Below, piece after piece: positions 1 to 10,249 of a stretch of DNA of 64,000 nt. The notes under the pieces were generated by a model, which was not told where the DNA came from, searched no databases, and saw only the letters and a list, made by a program, of their open reading frames with translations. Each line of letters starts with the position of its first letter. Position 1 is the first letter of the stretch. This DNA is from Magnolia sinica. Lineage: Eukaryota; Streptophyta; Magnoliopsida; Magnoliales; Magnoliaceae. The DNA lies in NCBI RefSeq assembly GCF_029962835.1, contig NC_080579.1, forward strand, positions 78,056,459 to 78,120,458, written 5' to 3'. The translations under genes and the position numbers were made by a program.

Positions 1-1816
1 TGTCGTGTACTTGTGCTAGTTGTATGTGTGTCAACTCCTTGGCGAAAGGAATTGTCCAAATGTTTGTTATCACCAACATACGTCATGTATGTTGGACTAT
101 GTAGTCTAAGTGTTTGTAGAAATGTCTGAATGGTTAAGTGTGTAATATATTAACCTATTATGGGCGTTGAGAAGAGATTCTCAACTATCCTATTGGTGTG
201 TATGATTTCCTACATGCAATTTACATTCTTTATTGTTTAGCTTCAAACACTACTTATGTGTAATTCATGTTAAGTTGATATTCTTCAAATGCTCACATAC
301 TGTATGATTAGCATGGTTGTTCCATTACTGTTCTAAATTGTTAGTATGAATATCTGTTATAATTGAAGATGTTTGGGACTATGGAATAGTCCAAGAAAAC
401 AGTAACAATCCTTGAGTTTGTGGCCGAGGTCGTTTTCGCCACGCAAGACGTGCTTGACGAACCCGAGTCGTATTAGGGTTGTCGGCAGTGGTTTGGCCAC
501 ACAGGGTGTTTGCGCACTCTATGTCGTTCAACTCAAACGTGCGCTCATGCTAGTCGAGTTCGTCAAAGTAATCCGATTGTCCCGGTGGATGTACACCATG
601 TATGGACGCTATTGCTTGAATCTAGGGTACCAAACTTACCAATGCAATTCCATTAACCATTGTACCTTGATCCGCTAAGACTCACGAGCCGGACATGGTG
701 GTATGGGACACTGTGGTCGAGTTGTTGGCTTACGCTGGGGTGACGAGCCTCCCCGTAGTGACCAATGAACACACCAGACTCGTGAGCCGATTATGGTGGT
801 ATGGGACACTATATTCGTGTTGTCGGCTTACATTGATTGGTGACGAGCCCTTTGCAGTGACCTCGAGCATACCTTGCTACTGCATTGAGGCGACGAGCCT
901 TAGGGTAGTAACTAAGGTATGATAGGCATGCATTGATTGATGACGAGCCCTTTGCAGCGACCTAAAACCGTATGATCGTATGAGATTGTCTAGGACTGAC
1001 GACCCTAGAATGGATCACTATTTGGAAAGTGATATGAGGAAGGTACCTTAGCTTCTCAATCCTGCTGTATGAAAAGGACTAGTAACAACTTGGTAATCAT
1101 GTTCATGCACCGCATTACATGTGCGTTGGAGTTGTTGGCACTGCGGGAAGTTGTCATGCGTACCGTAAGATGAAGACGCTGAGGGAGTGCAGGCGAGAGC
1201 ATGCATCATTCCTACATACATCCTTGCATTAACAAGAGTAATTAGGACATGTTTGATTGTATTGTCTTATCATTACTGCTTGATTGATTTGATAACATGT
1301 TAACTTTTACTGTATAGTTCCACTGAGTTGATCATTCACTCCCACATTCTGGGACGGTGTTTCAACACCAACTAGACTCTGTCTTAGATGCAGATGATGA
1401 AGCGACCCCTGAGGCAGAGCAGGAGTATGAGGATGATGAGGACGCGTTTTCTTTTATGCAGTTCTCAGGCGGGTTCATGTGAGCCATGTCCTGATATGTG
1501 AGGATTCTGGGTTTTCTTTGTAATTATAATAGATGATATTATTTTGATACATATATTTTGAAAACAACACTTGTAATTATGACCTGGCAGAGTATACGTA
1601 TTTCAGGGACTTACACATGTACACATATGTTTCTTTAAGTCTTCCGCTTGCGTCTTTCACTTATCCCTGAATTATGTTTACAGTTTGGCTTAATCTATTC
1701 CATGTTTTATGCACTCATACAGACAACATACATCCATCATTAAATATGTTGCATCAGTGATGTTTTGAAACTCGAGAGCTGAGTTATGCTCAACCCCCGA
1801 ATTTCAGGGCATTACA
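1..1816 (+). mobile_element. Ty3/gypsy LTR fragment, 3' part
   Basis: Noncoding. The segment ends in GGGCATTACA, and the LTR at 12567-15333 ends in GGGCGTTACA. The two share several blocks in the same order: a 'tatgggacactgt' block near 700, a 'gacgagcctccccgtagtgacc'-like block, the 'cactcccac..tctgggacg' block near 1340, and the terminus. This points to one LTR family of the type with TGTAACACC...GGNGTTACA ends, as in chromoviral gypsy LTRs. The 5' end lies outside the window. No primer-binding site follows the terminus, so this is probably a solo or truncated LTR. Short reading frames inside are not genes. Confidence 0.7.
686..960 (+). repeat. Tandem duplication (~95-bp unit) inside the LTR
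   Basis: A block containing 'tggtggtatgggacact', then 'ttggcttac', then 'gtgacgagcc' and 'agtgacc' occurs at about 690-782 and again at about 790-877. A partial third copy of the gacgagcc..cagcgacc part runs to about 960. The LTR at 12567-15333 has a single copy near 14370-14450, so the duplication is specific to this copy. Confidence 0.65.
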
Positions 1817-1927
1817 ATTCACTTGTCACTCCACCAGTAATTAGCTCTCCAGGAATCCTATGGTAAGTTTTTTCCAAGTAAATAACAACCATGTGGAGAT
1901 CTTTCATAATCTCCTTATATTTATTTA
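1817..1927 (-). pseudogene. RTE-type LINE reverse transcriptase remnant, downstream piece
   Basis: Read on the minus strand, this stretch gives KDLHMVVIYLEKTYHRIPGE. It resembles the RT motif of plant RTE-clade LINEs (dLHMVFIDLEKAYDRVPRE-like), with several substitutions including one in the catalytic-Asp region. The piece ends exactly at the left edge of the foldback element (1928). Its upstream continuation resumes on the other side at 3908. It is decayed and non-functional. The family call is from motif memory. Confidence 0.6.
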
Positions 1928-3907
1928 GGGATTTTGACCGTACTGGCCTCATTGTATGGTCAAACTCCCTAAAGGGATTCAACCTCTCAAATATTTCAAG
2001 GGTGGCCTTCTGACAAGCCTTGGAAATTCTTTCAGTCCAAAATGTCATTGTCCTTGGTTCAATGGTTGTACAGTTCTTTAGTGGATAATAAGTTGCGTTA
2101 TATTTAATGCTGAGAAAGTAACATGGCCGAAAGCCTTTTTAGGTGTGGGCAAGGCTGAACTCGTGGGGCCCCACATTGATGCATGTGTATAATTCACACT
2201 GCCCATCCTTTTTGTCGTGTCATTTTAGGGCTAGAGCCCAAATATCAGCCTGATTCAGAGCTCATGTGGGCCACATAATAGAAAATAATGGTGACAGTGG
2301 CACCCACTTTTGAAACTTTCTAGGCTCACTATGATGTATGTTAGTAGTGGACACTGTCCAAGTCAGGACTTTTTGGGCCCACGGCGACCTAGCCGACAAG
2401 GTGGACGGAACAAATCATCCCATTGTGGGCCTTAGGGTATGGTACCAATGGCTAGCCTTTCATTTGGTAATAAAGGAAGTAAACATATAACATGACAACT
2501 ATGACCCATATAACATAGACAACTACAACCCATATAACATGACAACTATGACCCGTGTAATAAGACAACCACGACCCATATAAAATGACAATTACGACCC
2601 ATATAACATGAGAACTACGACAAACACAACCTATATAACATGAAAACATCAACCCTTACCACATTACAACCACAACCCATCTAACATGACAATCACAACC
2701 CACATAACATGACAACCACGATCTCAACCCTTACTACATTATAACCATGACCTTAATCCGTAGCCTTTGATCCATTTTTTGTAGTGTTGGCAGTGAACAA
2801 GTGACAATCTCAACTCTTAACACATCACAACCCCAACCTTTAACACATCACAACCCCGACCCTTAACACATAATAACCATGACAACCTTGACGCTCCCAA
2901 CCTTGACTCTTAACACACGAGGTCGAGGTTGTCATATGTTAAGGGTCGATGTTGTCATGTGTTAAGGGTTGAGATTGTCACTTGTTCACTATCTATACTA
3001 CCAAAAATGGATCAAAGTCTACGGATTAAGGTCATGGTTGTAATGTAGTAAGGGTCGAGGTTATGGTTGTCATGTTATGTGGGTCGTGATTGTCATATTA
3101 GATGGGTCGTGGTTGTAATATGGTAAGGGTTGAGATTTTCATGTTATATGGGTTGTGTTTGTCATAGGTCGTATTTATCATGTTATATGGGTCATAGTTG
3201 TCATGTTATATGGGTCATAGTTGTTCTGTTATATAGGTTATAGTTGTATGAGTCGTAGTAGTCCTGTTATATGAGTCGTAGTTGTAATGTTATATGGGTC
3301 GTAGTTGTCATGTTATATGGGTCGTAATTGTCTATATTATATGGGTCATAGTTGTCATGTTATATGTTCACTTCCTTTACTACCAAATGAAATGCTAGCC
3401 ATTGGTACCATACCCTGAGGCCCAAAATGGGGTGATCCGCTCCGTCCACCTTGTTGGCTAGGTCATCGTGGGCTCAAAAAGTCTTGACTTGGGCAGTGTT
3501 TACTTCTAAAATACAATACATCATAGTGAGCTTGAAAAGTTTCAACAGTTGGTGCCACTGTCACCATTATTTTCTATTATGTGGCCCACACGAGTTCTGG
3601 ATCAGGCTGATATTTGGGCTCTAGCCCTAAAATGACACGGAAAAAAGGATGGGCAGCGTGGATTATACACGTGCATCAATGTGGGCCTCACGAGTTCGGC
3701 CTTGCCCACGCCCAAAAAGACTTCCGTTCACATCACTTTCTCGAGATTGAAATAATATGTAACTTCTTCCGCACTCTAAACTGTACAACTACTGAACTAA
3801 TTGGACAAAGACATTTTGGTCGGAAAGAATTTCCAAGGCTTGTCGGAAGGTCACCTTAGGTTTGAATCCCTTTAGAGAATTTGACCATACAACGAGGTCA
3901 AAATCCC
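1928..3907. mobile_element. Palindromic Mutator-like foldback element
   Basis: The element is an almost complete inverted repeat centred near 2917. It begins GGGATTTTGACC and ends GGTCAAAATCCC. Matching landmarks pair across the centre: 'ctaaagggattcaa' near 1970 with 'ttgaatccctttag' near 3870, and 'ggtaccaatggctagcc' with its complement near 3395. The flanking 9-mers atttattta (1919-1927) and attaattta (3908-3916) differ at one base. Long inverted arms plus a 9-bp TSD are Mutator superfamily traits. The inserted-into LINE sequence reads through once the element is removed. No transposase is seen. Confidence 0.8.
2475..3370. repeat. Minisatellite arrays in the foldback arms
   Basis: The inner part of each arm is a degenerate ~20-25-bp tandem array. 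On the left the units are of the form 'acaactatgacccatataacat'. On the right the complement appears as 'atgttatatgggtcatagttgt'. Towards the centre the unit changes to 'cacatcacaaccccgaccctta'. Tandem repeats inside long inverted repeats are typical of foldback elements. Confidence 0.85.
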
Positions 3908-4005
3908 ATTAATTTATCAATTGTCAAAGTTTTAAAAAAACAGCCTGTATGGTAGAAGCATGAAACTAAACAACAGAGCTACAACAGCCAAAATAAATGA
4001 CACAT
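3908..4005 (-). pseudogene. RTE-type LINE reverse transcriptase remnant, upstream piece
   Basis: On the minus strand this carries 'tttcatgc', then a decayed stretch, then 'ttaaaactttgacaattgataaatta'. The spacing and bases fit the part of RTE reverse transcriptase just upstream of the piece at 1817-1927 (FMPGRST...LLRQLIDKYRE-like). Together the two pieces restore one decayed RT segment around the foldback element. Confidence 0.5.
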
Positions 4006-4010
4006 TGGAG

Positions 4011-4400
4011 AAATTTGTTTTAATCGTTATTTTACTTTTTACATTATGGCCCGGCTAAGTGATACAACCTAAAGCATCCGAGGACCTGACTAACCTGGTT
4101 TTCAGACCATGGAAGATATCTAGTGGGGCCCTCTTGATAAAGGGTTCGGATCTTTCACATATATGTGAAGATCCTATCAATTTAAAACTTTGGTCCTCAT
4201 CCAAGTTTGTTAACCACCTATTTTTGGCCCCTTGAACAAAGGTTAGATTGTCATCCATCACGGGGGGCCCACCAAATCGAGTATAAATCATCCAGAAGTG
4301 GGCCCACGAATAAAATCTAACCAATGCATACTAAGGTGGGACTGGGCAAGCCTAGCCTATTTGGTACTAGCATGATTATCATGCAAGTTAGTAGCATTAG
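4011..4400. other. Noncoding stretch without identified gene
   Basis: Contains phrases such as 'gtggggccctc', 'tcacatatatgtgaagatcc' and 'gggcccacc' that occur in other MITE-like parts of the window, but I could not define element ends. A reading frame on the minus strand across 4055-4324 has no recognisable domain. Confidence 0.4.
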
Positions 4401-5434
4401 GCAGCAGTGGCTATGGGTCCTGTGGGCCTGTTGATCCACTGGCCCAACCCACATCTGAGGTGGGTTTGGGCCAACCCAAATGGGTGCAGCGGGTTGAGTT
4501 TGGGTTAGAAATTGTCGCCATTTAAGTAAGTTAAGTTGGTTTTGGGATGAACCGTAACCAACCTATTGAACCGGCCCATATAGCTATTAAGGAACAGATG
4601 ACCCAAACTGACCCGATCGTGAACCCAAAATAAAATAACAGACATATGCCGGGTCAGAAAGGTCTGACCCAACTACAACTAAATGGGCCCGACCGGTTCC
4701 GCTCGAGTTTGGTGAATTAAGTGGGTCAGCCACATGGTACTTAGGGTTGAAAGTTGGTTGGGTTGGGTTGGGTCGGGTCGGGTTGGTGCTCAGCCCAACC
4801 CAAGTTTCCTATACCTTAACCCTAACCCAACCCAACTCATCCTCAGGTTGGGAATTCTCAGCCCAAGCCCACCCAAGTGGGCTCGGTCGAGTTGGTCGGG
4901 TGGATACATGATAATATTTTCGTTATTACACAAGTCTATTATATTTCAATACACATCTTAATTTTTGTACCAATGATTTTATTAATCATATAATCATAAA
5001 GAACTTCATTTTTTTAAAAACAAAAAAGCTAAAATATAGGACAAAAACTCCTTAAAAAGTCATGTTGTGTAGTGGACCAATGAGACCCAACAGCGCTGAA
5101 TTTCCCGTGCCTTCAATACAGGTGATCTGCACTCAATTATAATTTATAAGTTACATATCGATCGGTTCAGGTTCGGGCAACTCGAGCCCAACCCAAGTTT
5201 TATCAGGTTGGTGTTTGTATAGCCCAAGCCCAAGACTGAACCCGATACATCCTACCCGAGCCTAATTAAACATCGGGTTAGTCACGGGTCAGTTGGGTTG
5301 AACCAGCCTGACTTTCAGCACCAATGGTACTGAATCACAGGTCAGATTCGTGCTGGAATTCTTGGCCCGTTTAGTAAATGGGTTGGGCTTGGGCTGACCT
5401 TGATCTGGCCCGAACCCAACCCGTCATGGGCACT
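4401..5434. mobile_element. hAT-like non-autonomous element (outer member of a nest)
   Basis: AGCATTAG occurs at 4393-4400 and 5435-5442, fitting an 8-bp hAT TSD. The right end read inward is AGTGCCCATGACGGGTTGGG; the left end has CAGTGGCTATGGG after four extra bases, so the left terminus is imprecise. Both flanks of the inner element are rich in GGGTTGGG/CCCAACCC subterminal repeats. There is no coding capacity. Confidence 0.55.
4742..5323. mobile_element. hAT-like MITE nested in the outer element
   Basis: ATGGTACT is a perfect 8-bp direct repeat at 4734-4741 and 5324-5331. The element starts TAGGGTTGAAAGTTGG and ends CTGACTTTCAGCACCA, which are imperfect inverted termini. Subterminal regions are arrays of GGGTTGGGTC-like words; the middle is AT-rich. 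A related copy in opposite orientation starts at 63022, sharing the 'gaccaatgagacccaac' and 'gtgcagatcacctgtattgaaggc'-type middle. Confidence 0.85.
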
Positions 5435-5912
5435 AGCATTAGCTAATTCCTCTAACATCAAAGGATAATGTAATTGAAACAGGTGGGGTTTATCAGTGTT
5501 AAATACAAGGGTTGGGTCTAATCAGGCCGGGGTTTGGATTTGGGGTATGAATAGGGTCTTTAGACGTTGGTTCAAGTTGGTTTGGGTCGTGCCCATCTCA
5601 AATAAAGGCATTCACGTTGTTGGCCCACTTGAATGGATGGATTGGATCATACACGTGTGATGTTTGACACTTGTTAGGTATTTAGGTATGGCAAACCTCA
5701 TTCTTTGATAGAATAATCAACATATATGTCTAAAATAATAATTTTACCGCTAGAATTAACTAAACCTTACTTGGCAGATTTAATCGGGTCCCGGATGTTG
5801 GCACCAGACCCGGGTAGTCCCGTTCTTTACCCGGTCCAAATGGCAGACCCAAACGCAGCACTATTACGAGACCGATCTGACAAATTCGACCCGGTCGGGT
5901 CAAGGGGCACCC
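5435..5912. other. Noncoding stretch, GGGTC-rich remnants
   Basis: Contains further 'ggttgggtc', 'acccggtc' and 'ggcccactt' words and looks like debris of the same hAT or MITE families. No gene is supported. Confidence 0.4.
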
Positions 5913-5921
5913 ATTGACGGC

Positions 5922-6449
5922 GGACGTTGATTAGCTACTCACAGTAGTGACGTCACCAAGTTGTGTGGGCCCTACCATTATGCATGTGTTGCATCCACAC
6001 CGTCCATCCATTTGGAGAGATCATTTTAGTGCTTGAGGCAAAGATTGAAGCCGATCCAAAGCTCAAGTGGATCCCACTACAGAAAACAGTGGGGACAGTG
6101 ACTCCCACCGTTGAAACTTTCCTGGGGCCCACCGTCATGTTCATTTCAGATCCAATCTGTTCATAAATTAACACAGACATGGACGAAGGGAAAACACGAA
6201 TATCAGCATGATCCAAAACTTCTGTAGCCGCCCCAAGAAGTTTTTAATGGTAGGCGTTCAATCCCACTTTTTCCTCTGGTGGGGTCCACTTGAGCTTTGT
6301 ATCCGCCTCATCCTTTAGCTAATGCCCTAAAATGATATCTCCAAATGTATGGACGGTGTGGATACATCACATACATCATAGTGGGGCCCACAGAACTTGG
6401 TGACGTCACTTCAGTCGCTACTTACGCTGTGAGTAGCTAATCCACGTCC
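5922..6449. mobile_element. Mutator-type MITE with perfect 9-bp TSD
   Basis: ATTGACGGC is repeated exactly at 5913-5921 and 6450-6458. The element begins GGACGTTGATTAGCTACTCA and ends as the complement of GGACGTGGATTAGCTACTCA. Inside lies a second level of inverted repeat: 'gtgacgtcaccaagtt..gtgggccc' near 5950 and 'gtggggcccacagaacttggtgacgtcac' near 6390. The centre is the recurrent palindromic core (GTCCATCC...ATCATTTTAG and inverse). No transposase. Confidence 0.88.
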
Positions 6450-6458
6450 ATTGACGGC

Positions 6459-7260
6459 CATAAATAAATCCTCAGGTATCATGCGGACCGGTCGGCCCAC
6501 CTTTCATGGATCACAATCGTTCGTTGGCCCATCAAATGTACATGTGGGCCATGGTTCGGTAATACAAACCGTTGATATGATGAGACGCACACTTGATTAA
6601 GCCTTCCTTGAAAATCTTCAATATTGGAAGATCCTAACCATTCGATCAAAATCTCACAAAAAAAAAAAGTGATGAAGAAAATGGTCCATATTGAAAGCAG
6701 TTCAATGTTCAATTATTTACGGATGTCCCCATCTACATAGAGGCCTATCGTATAAACGGTTTGGATCATAGCAGCACATCACCACATGTGCGGAATCAAT
6801 CAAACTATATGATTTGGAGATGAGTAGGATCCTACACAATCAACGAGAATTCAGAGGCATGGTTAATCCACAGTGGGTCCAGAAAGACCAACGGCCCAAA
6901 TAAATGTACCAATGGGAGTTGGGCCCACTGGGACAAACCGACACCAATGAGATGCCTGCATGACATCTACTCTGTCCATCAGGTTTATAAGGTCATTTTA
7001 TGATATCAATCTAAAAATGAGTCTGATCCAAAACTCAAGTGAGCCACACCACAATAAAGAGTGATGATTGAACGCCTACCGTCAAAATTATTTTCTTTTA
7101 TAATTTTATTAAAATATAAGACTATGTCTAGTCAACTAACAACTTCTAAATGAATACATACTAAAACATGTGAAAGATCAATATATAAATTTTATTTATG
7201 TCATTGTGGGAGAGAATGAGAGCTGTTGAGTGTGAGTGAGAGTAAAGGAGTTAAGAGACG
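6459..7260. other. Noncoding stretch without identified gene
   Basis: Single-copy-looking sequence with scattered 'gtgggcc' phrases and half-core words ('tcattttatgatatcaatc..gatccaaaactcaagtg' near 6990). No coding evidence. Purine-rich 'gagagaatgagag' text near 7208 precedes the next element. Confidence 0.4.
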
Positions 7261-8471
7261 AAGGGCCTGTTTGATTTTGAAGGGATCCAGTAAATGCCAC
7301 TTTTCATAGCATTTATCACTTGCATTCGTATTGGGAGGTGAAATGTCACGGGCCGTCATCACAAGTTTCCCTGTTTGGATATCCATAATATATGCGGAAA
7401 TAGACAATGATAGCTATTTCCCTCGTTTGACCAAAGCCCATATAAAAGTGGTCGGAGTGGAAGGGAGGTGGATGTCAATATTCCGGTTTGAGTTGCGAGA
7501 CACCAGGAAACGGATTGGCTACTACCCCTACCACCAGCCAATGGCTGGTGGTCGGTGCTCTATGGGCCCACCATGATGTGTGTGTTTCATTCATGTCATC
7601 CATTTATTTTTCCAAATCATTTTATGATGCCAAATAAACAATACGGTGGGCCTTTGGAGGATTTGTTGGTGGATATCAAATTGCTATTGTTTTCCTGTGG
7701 TGTTTTCCTGTGGGGAGAGTAGGACACAGTTAAAGCCAACCAGTCTACTACAGCTTCTGATCTTCCTCAGCTGTTATCCTGCATTATTGCAGCCCTGGGA
7801 TACGTGCTCACATAGATGAAGTTTTGTGCGATGGATTGAAGATCAGTTTCATGGCTCATATGGTTCAAAACTAATGTACGTTGATCACCAAAAAATATCT
7901 GTTAGCAACCAAAAGTAAATAGCTTGTACATTCTGAAGTCCTCCAAAAATACCATCCGTGTATAATTACACAATGTCCGTGGATCTACACTATAATGTTA
8001 GGCAATACGACCACAAATTTGTCAGGATCTATGATGCATCCATGACATATTGGTTCAAGGATGGAGCACCAATAGCTGAAAAGTCATAACCATAATAGCA
8101 TGGTTGTACCCGTCAACTTCGGCCTTGCATTCCTCCCAAGAGTAATATACTCCTGGTTTTCTTCCAATGAAGACTACGTACAATTTGCCCATTTGTTCAA
8201 AAGAAGAAATCATTAATCAATGTGAGGTTATCTATAATTACAAGCAGATATGTACCAGGTATTATTTGACTGAAACAAGTGTCCAACTTACTTCATGCAT
8301 ATGTTAAACCTGCATGTAATTCAAATAAATAACATTATGTGCTCAAGATTAAGCTACACGTATATCAAATCCATGTGTCATAGTGTTCGTGTTGTGCTCA
8401 AGATTAATCTACACGTATGTCAAACCCTTGTGTCGTAGTGTTCGTGTTGTGCTCAAATATCTGCATTGGAA

Positions 8472-8494
8472 ATATATATATATATATATATATA
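8472..8494. repeat. (AT)n microsatellite
   Basis: About 11 AT units in noncoding sequence. Confidence 0.95.
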
Positions 8495-8585
8495 AAATTC
8501 GTCCAAAAAAAAAATACCTATCCAAATATTACAATTCCTTAAAACATGTCCAAAATGGTTAAATCAATAAAACAAGTCCTTTCAT

Positions 8586-9160
8586 ATGTCAGGTCCATCC
8601 CTATTCAACAATATCCTAATGAATGAAATCTTCTTCTCTTTGGAGGAGTTAAGAAACGCAGCCCCACGTGATTCTTCCTTAGATAGTAACTACGTTGCCC
8701 ACAACACCTCATCAGTCGTAAGTCTCTCTAATTCTTTTAAAGCTAGTATAATCTGCGATGTCTACCCGAAGTTCTTCCCCTTGTTGTTTGATATCGCAAT
8801 TGACTTCATGGCTCCACCAATGTCCACCATCCCATTGCCAATCATATCAACCGGACGCTCCACTCTCGGTCTCTTCTTAGAATTAATTGTGTCATTGGTG
8901 TTACCAAAGGCATTATCATTCTACGTCAGAGAGGGACTCGGATGGGGGATATTATTACCTCTACAGTTGTCATATAACCATTGTATATCCAGTGCAATGT
9001 CACTAAGATCTTCAAAAATATTATGGTGGTGTCATCATTGAGATGGGTAGGCCCCAGCTTTTGGATTTTCATCCTGAATGCATGTTTATAAGCTTAAAAA
9101 ATGGTCGGTAAAGAACGGAACAAGCGTCCATATTAAAATTAGTATTGTAATTAGCATCTA
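8586..9160 (-). pseudogene. Broken Myb/SANT-like DNA-binding protein gene
   Basis: Reading the minus strand from about 9090 downward gives, in changing frames, a run like NPKAGAYPSQ...HHHNIFEDLSDIALD, then IQWLYDNCRGNN. A linker with KKRPRVERP follows, and then a C-terminal helical run ELERLTTDEVLWAT, LLSKEESRGAAFL and KKISFIRILL. This order matches plant Myb/SANT-like (PF12776-type) proteins: end of the domain (hPkak..r.k.l..yddL..IF), basic linker, then a conserved C-terminal helix pair. At least three in-frame stops (near 8720, 8780 and 8940) and frame changes make it non-functional. The open frame on the opposite strand at 8586-9041 is a shadow. Assignment is from motif memory; moderate certainty. 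Confidence 0.5.
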
Positions 9161-9429
9161 TGTGTGGTTCCAGCACTGAACACTTTGGATCTTCCTCTCC
9201 ATATGCAGTCGACCAGGAAATGTCTCCGGCAAGAGACGCAAGAGTCTCTACAAACAGTCAATCAGACCAAAAATGAGAAAGGTGGTGTAGTAGGGAGAGG
9301 TAAGGAATCAATTTCATTCATCACTTTCCCAAAGACCCAAGACCAAATGGTTTATATGTTATGTCTATCTCAGCCAACGCTTACAAAAAATCAAGAGAAG
9401 ACGCTATGTTTGGGAGAAAGCAAGAATAC

Positions 9430-9900
9430 TTACCTGCAATTGAATGCAGAAGGTAGACGGTGTGATTAGGATGAAGTTCCGATCACCCACTAGATTCTTC
9501 AGGCCGATTACTATAGTATAATTATACCTATGAAGAGGAAGAAGAGCAATCGATTAATTGTGGTCTTCGTAAACAATCTATTTCAGCGTCAGCATACAAA
9601 TAACCCAGCGAAGATCCCATATAATAACCGACAAAGCCAAAAGACGTACCTACAACTAAGGTGGAGTGAAAGGGACACAGTGTTGAGAGCGGAAGAGTTC
9701 CGCCTTAAGGACCGAATTCTTATAGGTGATATCTACAGTTTTCCTCACTTGTGAAGAGAAAGAAGAGGAATCGGTTAGATGTGGTGTACATGTCGAGTAC
9801 ACATGCGAGAAAGAAGAGTAGAAAGCAACCTTGCCATACCTGTGATGGAGTCTTGGTGGAAGAGAGGTGTTCGTGTTTATCTCAACTCATCTATATAGAA
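9430..9900. repeat. Tandem ~220-bp repeat, GA-rich
   Basis: 'tgaagaggaagaagagcaatcgattaattgtgg' near 9530 recurs as 'tgaagagaaagaagaggaatcggttagatgtgg' near 9752. 'acctgcaattgaatgcagaag' near 9432 recurs as 'acctacaactaaggtgg' near 9650. About two diverged units are present. The reading frames here come from this low-complexity text. Confidence 0.55.
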
Positions 9901-10249
9901 GGTGGTGCATTTGTTAAATGCTCTCACAGACCATCGAGAGAGGAAGAAGGTCTTGTCTTGTCGTCGAGAAGATCGCGGGAGATCGCCCGGGATTTCCCTT
10001 GGAAATCATCGAATGCGAAGAGTGATTTTCACATTTCATTCTTATAGACATTTACACCACGTGTCAAATGATGGACGGGGTCATGATGGCCCATTTTGCT
10101 ATGAATTCACCACCCCCTAAAAATCAAACACCGCCTAAGAGATTGAGAGAAGAGAGTAATGGAGTGAGTAAGAAAGAGAATAATAAAGTTTTAAAAAGAG
10201 AGAGGAGAACGTACATTTATTTATCAATAACATGAGTTTATTTGTCATC

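Larger units (their letters stand above)
7261..10127. mobile_element. PIF/Harbinger-like element (decayed), approximate ends
   Basis: The left end 'agggcctgtttgattttgaa' (about 7262) is mirrored at the right by 'aaaaatcaaacaccgcct' (about 10127). The flanks share only AAGAGA, so the TSD is unclear. The superfamily call comes from the broken Myb/SANT-like gene inside (minus strand, 8586-9160); such proteins are partners of Harbinger transposases. I see no transposase catalytic domain. GA-rich repeats fill 9430-10000. Confidence 0.5.

Noticed and set aside
2475-3370. CRISPR-like repeat array
   Set aside because: Units are contiguous and degenerate without spacers, lie in a plant foldback element, and are mirrored on both arms.
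4740-5330. Telomere-like or G-quadruplex array (GGGTTGGG repeats)
   Set aside because: Unit is irregular and bounded by a perfect 8-bp TSD and inverted termini, so it is a hAT-type MITE; plant telomere repeat TTTAGGG is not present.
8586-9041. 151-codon forward frame
   Set aside because: Shadow of the broken Myb/SANT-like gene on the minus strand, which gives recognisable motifs while this frame does not.
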